Shown here piece by piece: positions 5,905-10,018 of a stretch of DNA of 10,018 nucleotides. The first letter of the stretch is position 1. Each line of letters opens with the position of its first letter. The notes beneath the pieces are model-generated. The model was given only the letters and a program-made list of their open reading frames with translations, was not told the origin of the DNA and searched no databases. The translations under genes and the position numbers were made by a program. The stretch comes from Baffinella frigidus. Its lineage: Eukaryota > Cryptophyceae > Cryptomonadales > Baffinellaceae. Where the stretch lies: assembly GCA_026770585.1 (NCBI GenBank), contig MU646397.1, positions 847,824-857,841 of the forward strand. The letters run 5' to 3'.

Positions 5905-6993
5905 AAACCCTACAAGTGCTGGACGTGCCAGCGGGCCTTCTCGACCGCCGGGACGCTCTCGCGCCACGCGCGCACCCACTCGAGAGACACCCACTCGAGA
6001 GACGCCACGGACCTCGAGGACAGGGAAGAGCCGGGCGCAGGGCGGGGTTCCAACGGGGGTGCTGGGGTGTCCAACGGGGAGGGAAGGCACGCGAACGTGG
6101 GGGGTTGGCCCTCCTCCGGCAACGGCGCCAACGGCCACGCCAACGGGAGCGCCATGGACTCCAACGGGGGCGGGGGGCACGCGCTCGGGCACAACGACTC
6201 CAAGGCCAACGGGGGTTCCTCCAACGGTAACGGCTCCAACGGTCACAGTTCCTCCATCGGACACTTCGCCAATGGCTCCAACGCCGGGCGCGCAAACTCA
6301 GTCAACGGCGCCAACGCCAACCCGCGCGCGGCGCTCCGGGCGAGCCTCGTCCCGCTCCCGCACGCCCTGCACGATCTCCCCGCCACCTCGCGCGTCGTGG
6401 CTGCCGCATCCTCACACTCGGGCTCATGCTCAGGCTCAGGAGGTGGCGGAGGGGCGGGCGCGCTTTCGGGGGCGGCCTCCTCGCATCCGCGCGACGCCGC
6501 GTCCTCCTCCCACGCCAACGGTGGGCACTCCAACGGTCGCGGCTCCATCGGTACCAGTCCCCGCGGGGGTGACGCGCGGGGATGGGGGGGCGCGGGTGGG
6601 GCGAACGGGGGACGCGGCAGGCAGCCGCAGGCCCACGCTCAAGGTCAGGCTGAGGTTCAGGTTCAGGGCCAGGATCAGGAGGAGGAGGAGGCGGAGGACG
6701 AGAGTGAGCGGGGAGATGGGTCTAACGGCGCGTGGAATGGGTGGGTGGGGGGCGGGGGAGCGGGGTGGAAGAGGCGGCGCGATAGCTGGCCCGCTCCCGA
6801 GTCCGAAAGGACCAAAGGACCTAAAGGACCCCTCCAGAATGAGCGGGGCGGATGGGGTGGGGTGGGGGTGTGGGATGGGGACTGTGCCCCTGCTCCCGAC
6901 ACGACACGACGGGCCCGCCTCGGTGCCAGGACGGGCCCGCCTCGTATCACTCAAGTGGCGAGTAGACTCATACACCCTACGGTAGGGTCCTAG
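5905..6993 (+). CDS. C2H2 zinc-finger protein, last exon: finger 3 and low-complexity tail
   Basis: Encodes residues 54-415 of the model. It opens KPYK and finger 3, CWTCQRAFSTAGTLSRHART then H (Cys 58 and 61, His 74 and 78), with all four ligands present. The tail has three zones: repeated SNG/ANG/GNG tripeptides (about residues 100-190, encoded by repeated CCAACGG), a Gly/Ser/Ala/His-rich part, then a Gln/Glu-rich acidic stretch followed by KRRR, a possible nuclear localisation signal. The exon is very GC-rich. From about 6880 the frame runs through dispersed repeats (CGACTGTGCCCC-type motif, two GGCCCGCCTC units) and stops at TAG 6991-6993 inside foldback B2. The true C-terminus could be shorter if a splice or polyadenylation site lies upstream. 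A nuclear DNA-binding role is inferred from the fingers only. Confidence 0.65.
   Translation, partial: KPYKCWTCQRAFSTAGTLSRHARTHSRDTHSRDATDLEDREEPGAGRGSNGGAGVSNGEGRHANVGGWPSSGNGANGHANGSAMDSNGGGGHALGHNDSKANGGSSNGNGSNGHSSSIGHFANGSNAGRANSVNGANANPRAALRASLVPLPHALHDLPATSRVVAAASSHSGSCSGSGGGGGAGALSGAASSHPRDAASSSHANGGHSNGRGSIGTSPRGGDARGWGGAGGANGGRGRQPQAHAQGQAEVQVQGQDQEEEEAEDESERGDGSNGAWNGWVGGGGAGWKRRRDSWPAPESERTKGPKGPLQNERGGWGGVGVWDGDCAPAPDTTRRARLGARTGPPRITQVASRLIHPTVGS
6880..6899 (+). repeat. GACTGTGCCCCTGCTCCCG dispersed motif, copy 1
   Basis: A GACTGyGCCCCTGC word with CCCG after it. It recurs at 7791-7810, 8312-8331 and 8791-8810, the latter two as junctions to truncated family A elements. In this copy it is translated as DCAPAPD in the zinc-finger frame. 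Confidence 0.55.
6909..6944 (+). repeat. GGCCCGCCTC motif, two forward copies
   Basis: Two ACGGGCCCGCCTCG units 22-23 bp apart, forward again after the reversed block at 1971-4215. They directly precede foldback B2 and lie within the 3' part of the zinc-finger reading frame. Confidence 0.7.
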
Positions 6994-7049
6994 GACCTGC
7001 CTAGGACCTCTTGCGGGTCAAATTTGACCTCCTGGGCACTGAAGGGTCA
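6945..7049 (-). mobile_element. Foldback element B2, 105 bp
   Basis: The left end TATCACTCAAGTGGCGAGTAG and interior CCCTACGGTAGGGTCCTAGG with TAGGACCT match B1. The right end GGGCACTGAAGGGTCA is a decayed version of CGCCACTTAAGGGATA. Length fits B1 and B3. The element supplies the stop codon of the zinc-finger reading frame. Confidence 0.65.
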
Positions 7050-7115
7050 TGGAATATTGGTGAAGAATACAGGAAGGAAAGCATGTGTCCCACCCAGACC
7101 CCTGCCGCGTCCAGC

Positions 7116-7132
7116 TCACCACTTAAGGGATA
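7116..7132. mobile_element. Isolated right end of a family B element
   Basis: TCACCACTTAAGGGATA is an intact family B right end, about 80 bp beyond the decayed end of B2. Its terminal TA is also the left TA of A2, so A2 abuts or inserted at this boundary. The rest of this B copy is not identifiable. Confidence 0.6.
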
Positions 7133-7251
7133 CAGGGGTACCTCGCTCATAAGAAACCGCCTCCTCCTAGGACCCTACAGTAGGCCCATGCCTAGGGCCC
7201 TGTGGTGGCCCTAGGGGGGTGGGCATTTCTTATGAGCGAGGTACCCCTGTA
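7131..7251 (+). mobile_element. Foldback element A2, 121 bp, TA-flanked
   Basis: Both ends are intact (CAGGGGTACCTCGCTCATAA and complement). The interior CCTACAGTAGGCCCATGCCTA is nearly identical to A1, in the same orientation. Low divergence from A1 suggests comparatively recent amplification. Its left TA coincides with the TA of the family B end at 7116-7132. Confidence 0.85.
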
Positions 7252-7255
7252 GAGA

Positions 7256-7275
7256 ACGGGCCCGCCTCGGGGCGT
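7256..7275 (+). repeat. GGCCCGCCTC motif, single forward copy
   Basis: One ACGGGCCCGCCTCGGGGCG unit, five bases after A2. Confidence 0.6.
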
Positions 7276-7317
7276 GGAGGCGCTCAGCTCCCCAATCGAG
7301 GCTGGAAAGGGGAGCAC

Positions 7318-7451
7318 TTTAAATGTGGGATTGCCAACATTTGTACGAGTCACGGGCGGGTTTGGTCACGTAGCTGGGGGAATTCCCCCAGCTACGTGAC
7401 CCAAACCAGATATTTGTGTGGAAATTACTATACAGCGGTTCACTTGTAAAG
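7318..7451. mobile_element. Dispersed foldback E, copy 2, with a 38-bp perfect palindrome
   Basis: Shares AATGTGGGATTG..AACATTTGTAC, TTACTAtACAG and CACTTGTAAA with E1 in the same order. Ends TTTAAATGTGGG and CACTTGTAAAG are loosely complementary. The centre is a perfect palindrome at 7364-7401 (GGTCACGTAGCTGGGGG on the left arm, meeting at GAATTC), extendable outward with a one-base bulge to GGTTT...AAACC. No coding capacity. Confidence 0.6.
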
Positions 7452-7507
7452 GACATGTAAACTTTTAAAATGGTCACATTTCTAGCCTCGAGTGGCCGGC
7501 GGAGGGG

Positions 7508-7629
7508 TACAGGGATACCGCGCTCATCAGAAACTGCCACCCCCCTAGGACCACCATAAGGCCCTAGGCGTAGACCCTACTGTAGGGTCCTAGGGGGGTG
7601 CGGTTTTATATGAGCGAGGTACCCCTGTA
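7508..7629 (-). mobile_element. Foldback element A3, 122 bp, reversed
   Basis: Ends TACAGGGATACCGCGCTCAT and GAGCGAGGTACCCCTGTA are family A. The asymmetric interior runs in the opposite orientation to A1 (CCATAAGGCCCTAGGCGTAG then CCTACTGTAGGGTCC). Left end slightly diverged, right end intact. TA-flanked. Confidence 0.8.
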
Positions 7630-7660
7630 GGCGCGGCCGCAGTGAGGTCTCTTTCAAATG

Positions 7661-7729
7661 ACGCCAAAGAAAAGACACATGCACGCCAAAGAAAAAGACA
7701 CATGCACATCAAAAGAAAAAGGCACATGT
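7661..7729 (+). repeat. ~23-bp tandem repeat, three units
   Basis: Units ACGCCAAAGAAAAGACACATGC, then the same with one extra A, then ACATCAAAAGAAAAAGGCACAT. It would translate into a Lys/His-rich repeat, but nothing supports expression. Confidence 0.8.
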
Positions 7730-7790
7730 ACATGGGAAGATTTACTCACGTCTCGAAAGACACACGGGGGTCCGGCGCGGTTGGGTTTGC

Positions 7791-7810
7791 CGACTGTGCC
7801 CCTGCTCCCG
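7791..7810 (+). repeat. GACTGTGCCCCTGCTCCCG dispersed motif, copy 2
   Basis: CGACTGTGCCCCTGCTCCCG, followed by CC and GTCAG at spacings similar to copies 3 and 4. No family A element is directly attached here. Confidence 0.55.
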
Positions 7811-7861
7811 TGCCGACGCGTCAGTACTCACACACCGGGCTACCAATAACCCGTAAGTGAT

Positions 7862-7950
7862 CAGACCTAGGACCCTACAGTAGGCAACCCGTAGGGACAT
7901 TGGGGGGTTCCTACGGATAAAGTGACGGAAACTCGGCCCATTTTGGGCCG
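7862..7950. mobile_element. Fragment related to the A/C foldback interiors
   Basis: CCTAGGACCCTACAGTAGGC is the family A interior, followed by CCCGTAGGGACATTGGGGGG and TCCTACG words like the centre of element C. No terminal repeats are present. A small hairpin (CGGCCCA, TTT, TGGGCCG) closes it at 7934-7950. It appears to be an internal fragment stripped of its ends. Confidence 0.45.
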
Positions 7951-7974
7951 AAAATCCCGCCGTAGCCCGCTGTG

Positions 7975-8095
7975 TGGAGGGGTGCCTCGCTCATAAGAAA
8001 ACGCCCTCCCTTAGGACCCTACAGTAGCCCTATGCCTAGGGCCCTGTGGTGGTCTGAGGGGGTGGATTGTTTCTTATGAGCGAGGTACCCCTGTA
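7975..8095 (+). mobile_element. Foldback element A4, 121 bp
   Basis: The left end is slightly decayed (TGGAGGGGTGCCTCGCTCAT); the right end GAGCGAGGTACCCCTGTA is intact. Interior CCTACAGTAGCCCTATGCC, same orientation as A1 and A2. Confidence 0.8.
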
Positions 8096-8146
8096 CAGGG
8101 TCCGTTATTTCGAAGGCTACTAACAAGGCCACCTTGTATGCACCGG

Positions 8147-8193
8147 TACAGGGGTACCTCGCCCATAAGAAACCACACGCCCCCTTAGGAACC
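8147..8193 (+). mobile_element. Truncated family A element A5, interrupted by B3
   Basis: Left end CAGGGGTACCTCGCCCATAA followed by GAAAC and CCCCCTTAGGAACC. At the position of the first internal TA the sequence passes into B3. No family A right end follows B3; instead the GACTGCGCCCCTGC motif appears, as after A7. A5 and A7 share the CTCGCCCATAA variant, so they look like one truncated subfamily or a duplicated segment. Confidence 0.65.
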
Positions 8194-8298
8194 TATCCCT
8201 TAAGTGGCGAGGCCGTCCAATTTGACGGTCAAGAGGTCCCAGGCAGGTCCTAGGGCCCTACGGTAGGGCGTATGAGCCTACTGGCCACTTAAGGGATA
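8194..8298 (+). mobile_element. Foldback element B3, 105 bp, inside A5
   Basis: Intact ends TATCCCTTAAGTGGCGAGG and GGCCACTTAAGGGATA, with interior AGGTCCTAGGGCCCTACGGTAG in the opposite orientation to B1. TA on both sides. It sits at the point where family A has an internal TA, indicating nested insertion with B younger than A5. Confidence 0.75.
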
Positions 8299-8311
8299 CC
8301 AGGACTGTGAA

Positions 8312-8331
8312 CGACTGCGCCCCTGCACCCG
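8312..8331 (+). repeat. GACTGCGCCCCTGC dispersed motif, copy 3
   Basis: CGACTGCGCCCCTGCACCCG about 14 bp after B3, followed by TTCAG at a position comparable to the GTCAG of copies 2 and 4. Confidence 0.5.
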
Positions 8332-8350
8332 TTCCTCTGCTTCAGTTGCG

Positions 8351-8429
8351 ATATTTACCTTGAGTGGGGATATAACCTTCCTTCAGCAGATATATTACCT
8401 TCAGAAGAGACATTGCCTTTATTACCTTG
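8351..8429 (+). repeat. Degenerate ~20-bp AT-rich repeat, four units
   Basis: Four successive ~20-bp units of an ATAT.ttACCTTcag pattern (ATATTTACCTTGAG, ATATAACCTTCCTTCAG, ATATATTACCTTCAG, ACATTGCCTTTATTACCTTG). An AT-rich stretch with ATTATTGTTATCATTATTAG follows to 8474. No gene seen. Confidence 0.5.
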
Positions 8430-8510
8430 ATTGTTATTATCAATCGCTACCTTTATTATTGTTATCATTATTAGATGGCGGATAACACGGCCGCCATGCG
8501 TTCATCCGGG

Positions 8511-8621
8511 AACAAGCATTTTCCTTTCAAAAATCTGCATCAACATTACTACACAAATGCGTCGGGACGTGACCTATGTGTGGTAATTTTCCTTGCAGAG
8601 TTTTAAAAGAAAATGCGTGTT
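8511..8621. mobile_element. Foldback element F, ~111 bp, ~49-bp arms
   Basis: The left arm starts AACAAGCATTTTCCTTTCAA and the right arm ends GAAAATGCGTGTT. The arms also pair through TCTGCA/TGCAGA and ATTACTACACA/TGTGTGGTAAT, with about ten mismatches. The loop is only about 12 bases. The word ATTACTACACAnATGC is shared with E1 (TTACTACACAGATGC), so E and F may be related. No coding capacity and no clear TA flank. Confidence 0.6.
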
Positions 8622-8641
8622 GCCAGATTAGCATGCACCAG

Positions 8642-8714
8642 TACAGGGGTACCTTGCTCATAAGAAAAGCGACCCCCCTCTAGGACGCTGCAGCGGGCTG
8701 GCCTATGCCTAGGG
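8642..8714 (+). mobile_element. Truncated family A element A6
   Basis: Left end CAGGGGTACCTTGCTCATAA, interior CCCCCCTCTAGGACGCTGCA and GGCCTATGCCTAGGG, then cut off where A7 begins. The 10 bp upstream (GCATGCACCAG) resemble those before A5 (GTATGCACCGG), suggesting duplication with flanking DNA. Confidence 0.65.
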
Positions 8715-8787
8715 ACCGAGGTACCTCGCCCATAAACAAACGCCCCCCCCCCCACCCCCAGGACCCTACAGCAGGCCTATGCCTCCG
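8715..8787 (+). mobile_element. Truncated family A element A7
   Basis: Left end decayed (ACCGAGGTACCTCGCCCATAA), then a long C run and the interior GGACCCTACAGCAGGCCTATG. There is no right end; the GACTGC.ACCCTGC motif follows, as in A5. Butted directly against A6. Confidence 0.6.
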
Positions 8788-8790
8788 GGC

Positions 8791-8810
8791 CGACTGCAAC
8801 CCTGCTCTGG
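8791..8810 (+). repeat. GACTGC-CCCTGC dispersed motif, copy 4
   Basis: CGACTGCAACCCTGCTCTGG just after A7, followed by GTGTCAG at the comparable position. Confidence 0.5.
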
Positions 8811-8854
8811 AACCGCTGTGTCAGGCTGCGTGTATTCGCTTGCATGCCTCTCTC

Positions 8855-8976
8855 TAGAGGGGTACCTCGCTCATGAGAAACCGCACCCCGCTAGGACCCT
8901 ACAGTAGGACCATACCTAAGGCCCTATGGTGGCCCAAGGGGGGTGGGCGTTTTCTTATGAGCGAGGTACCCCTGTA
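8855..8976 (+). mobile_element. Foldback element A8, 122 bp
   Basis: Left end TAGAGGGGTACCTCGCTCAT with one or two changes; right end GAGCGAGGTACCCCTGTA intact. Interior CCTACAGTAGGACCATACC, same orientation as A1. Last family A copy in the window. Confidence 0.8.
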
Positions 8977-9046
8977 GGTTCTGCTCAAAATCAGCCTCTG
9001 GGGGGGTCATCTGAGCAGCCAGTGGTCTCGAGGGGTTGAGTGGTCC

Positions 9047-9073
9047 TTAGGGTTTAGGGTTTACGGTTGAGGG
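9047..9073 (+). repeat. Short TTTAGGG-like tract
   Basis: Reads TTAGGGTTTAGGGTTTACGG then TTGAGGG: about four G-rich 7-bp telomere-like units, in the same orientation as 119-171. Confidence 0.7.
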
Positions 9074-9140
9074 TCAGACCAGACCGGCCAGTGATTTCGA
9101 GGAGGCGGACGGGGTCCGAAACCATCAACGCGACCCACCG

Positions 9141-9224
9141 CTCAACGCTCAACGCTCAACGGTCAACGGTCAACGCTGAACGGTCAACGCTGAACGCTGA
9201 ACGCTAAAACCTTAACGCTAAATC
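9141..9224 (+). repeat. 7-bp minisatellite, twelve CTCAACG-type units
   Basis: Twelve contiguous 7-bp units: CTCAACG three times, GTCAACG and CTGAACG mixed, then CTAAAAC, CTTAACG and CTAAATC. The register never slips. The last three units are close to CTAAACC, one phase of the telomere repeat, so this looks like telomere-like DNA drifted and re-amplified. Confidence 0.85.
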
Positions 9225-9297
9225 CTACAGATCACTCACCAGATCGGCCAGTGGTTTCGAGGAGGTGGATGGTGACGATGAGCGTTGCGTTCGCATA

Positions 9298-9353
9298 TGC
9301 TATCTTAGCCTCCCATAACTGTATCGAAGCACATAATCACCCCTAAGATAGCA
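9298..9353. repeat. TGCTATCTTAG hairpin element, copy 1
   Basis: Perfect 11-bp arms, TGCTATCTTAG (9298-9308) and CTAAGATAGCA (9343-9353), around a 34-base loop containing CCTC.CCATA and CACCC. The same order of motifs recurs twice downstream. Confidence 0.7.
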
Positions 9354-9412
9354 CAAAAGTGTTTGAAAATAAATCGGAGGCGTTCGCAGCGATTGCCGGA
9401 TAGACACCACCA

Positions 9413-9468
9413 TGCTATCCTAGCCTCGCCATACCTGTATAACAGCACAACCCCCCCCTGAGGTAAGC
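9413..9468. repeat. TGCTATCcTAG hairpin element, copy 2, decayed
   Basis: Begins TGCTATCCTAGCCTCGCCAT and continues ACCTGTATAACAGCACAA and a C run, parallel to copy 1. The right arm has decayed to CTGAGGTAAGCA. Confidence 0.5.
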
Positions 9469-9625
9469 ACATTTTGGGGGGAGCGACGGTTTCCGTATGG
9501 GTAAAATAATGTGTCGAGGAGTGAGACCTGATCAGTGATTTCGAGGAGGTTTATGGTGACGATGAGGGTTGTCTCAAACAGATTGAACTGAACACACCGG
9601 TGTGTGCTATCTTGAGGGTGGAATA

Positions 9626-9682
9626 CGCTATCTTAGCCTCGCCGTAGCTGCAGCATAGCATAAAACCACCCCTATGATAGCA
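9626..9682. repeat. GCTATCTTAG hairpin element, copy 3
   Basis: Begins CGCTATCTTAGCCTCGCCGT and ends CACCCCTATGATAGCAG, with arms pairing at nine or ten positions. Just upstream, GTGCTATCTTGAGGG (9605-9619) is a further isolated left arm. Confidence 0.6.
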
Positions 9683-9685
9683 GTG

Positions 9686-9722
9686 TAAACCCCACACCCC
9701 ACCCTCAACCCTCAACCCTAAG
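9686..9722 (-). repeat. Short CCCCACA/CCCTCAA telomere-like tract
   Basis: Reads AAACCCCACACCCCACCCTC and AACCCTCAACCCTAAG: about five degenerate C-rich 7-bp units, resembling the variants at the left edge. Confidence 0.6.
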
Positions 9723-9865
9723 ACCACTGGAGACAGGATATGAAATCCGATTTATTTTCAAACAGTTTTGTGCTAGTGGCCTGACCTGATCGGCCGGTGA
9801 TTGCGAGGAGGTGGATGGTGACGATGAGCGTTGCGTTTGCCGCGATCGTCGGGTAGAAGCCCTGT

Positions 9866-9887
9866 GTGCGAGAGCGAGAGTAAGAGA

Positions 9888-9922
<35 letters not shown>

Positions 9923-10004
9923 AGAGAGAGAGGGAGGGAGAGGGAGGGGGAGAGAGAGAGCGACACAGAGAGCGACAGAGAGAGAGAGAGAGACAGAGCG
10001 AGAG
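9866..10004 (+). repeat. GA-rich microsatellite
   Basis: About 139 bp of GA dinucleotides with GCGAGA, GGGAGG and GACAGA interruptions; the purest run is 9893-9919. It interrupts the last copy of the ~260-290-bp repeat. The - strand frame through it is an uninterrupted Ser/Leu run, an artefact of composition. Confidence 0.9.
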
Positions 10005-10018
10005 GTGGATGGTGACGA

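Larger units (their letters stand above)
9237..10018 (+). repeat. ~260-290-bp repeat units with GGTGGATGGTGACGATGAG head
   Basis: Heads resembling GATCGGCCAGTGGTTTCGAG followed by GAGGTGGATGGTGACGATGAG occur near 9242, 9530 and 9788, and again, cut by the window end, at 10002. Shorter, more diverged heads lie at 9016 and 9082. Each head is followed by TGCGTT.GC; the first and second units also carry TGCTATCTTAG hairpins. Subtelomeric or satellite-type repeat; no gene identified. Confidence 0.75.

Noticed and set aside
6059-6985. 308-codon Pro/Thr-rich frame in another register of the last zinc-finger exon
   Set aside because: A shifted reading of the CCAACGG-type repeats. The register continuous with finger 3 from the splice acceptor is the supported one. 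The several - strand frames over 5873-6975 are rejected for the same reason.
7642-7860. 72-codon Lys/His-rich + strand frame
   Set aside because: It is mostly the 23-bp tandem repeat translated, followed by a dispersed motif. No recognisable domain or expression signal.
9718-9966. 82-codon - strand frame starting with a Ser/Leu run
   Set aside because: Produced by the GA microsatellite read on the reverse strand.

Overview
The window looks like nuclear DNA from a GC-rich eukaryote, most likely a microalga or related protist with plant-type telomere chemistry. Three things point this way: runs of the 7-bp motif CCCTAAA/TTTAGGG and its CCCCAAA variant in several places; one gene with canonical GT-AG introns encoding tandem C2H2 zinc fingers; and many short foldback elements with no transposase. 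Nothing looks bacterial: there are no operons, Shine-Dalgarno-led ORFs, tRNAs or rRNAs. The species cannot be named from sequence alone.

Layout. 1-175: degenerate telomere-like repeats in two opposed blocks. 176-1610: two diverged copies of a ~118-bp segment, clusters of a ~20-bp motif containing GGCCCGCCTC, a long stem-loop (1011-1073), a 49-bp tandem duplication and a 3-unit 20-bp repeat. 1610-2400: AT-richer DNA with three inverted-repeat elements. 2400-3110: a ~170-bp tandem satellite, three full units plus a partial one. 3110-4290: anonymous DNA with CAACTTCCGG repeats, an AAG microsatellite and a foldback (family B). 4293-4729: foldbacks D and A1. 5226-6993: the zinc-finger gene on the + strand. 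6945-8976: a dense, partly nested cluster of TA-flanked foldbacks (families A, B, E). 8977-10018: a ~260-290-bp repeat carrying a conserved hairpin, a 7-bp minisatellite resembling mutated telomere repeat, and a GA-rich microsatellite at the right edge.

The only convincing gene encodes three C2H2 fingers in series on three exons, followed by a long low-complexity tail rich in Gly, Asn, Ser and His. Finger 2 has Leu in place of its first zinc-binding His. Intron 1 is bracketed by an 8-bp direct repeat. Intron 2 is mostly telomere-like repeat and contains a stray copy of the exon 2/donor junction. The last ~37 codons run through dispersed repeats, and the stop codon lies inside a foldback element. 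The 5' end of the gene is not resolved.

The foldbacks (A ~121 bp, B ~104 bp, C 140 bp, D 208 bp) all have ends flanked by TA and encode no protein. This fits non-autonomous Tc1/mariner-type MITEs mobilised from elsewhere in the genome. A, B and C share a core palindrome of the form CCTACnGTAGG, and there are at least two cases where one element sits in or against another.
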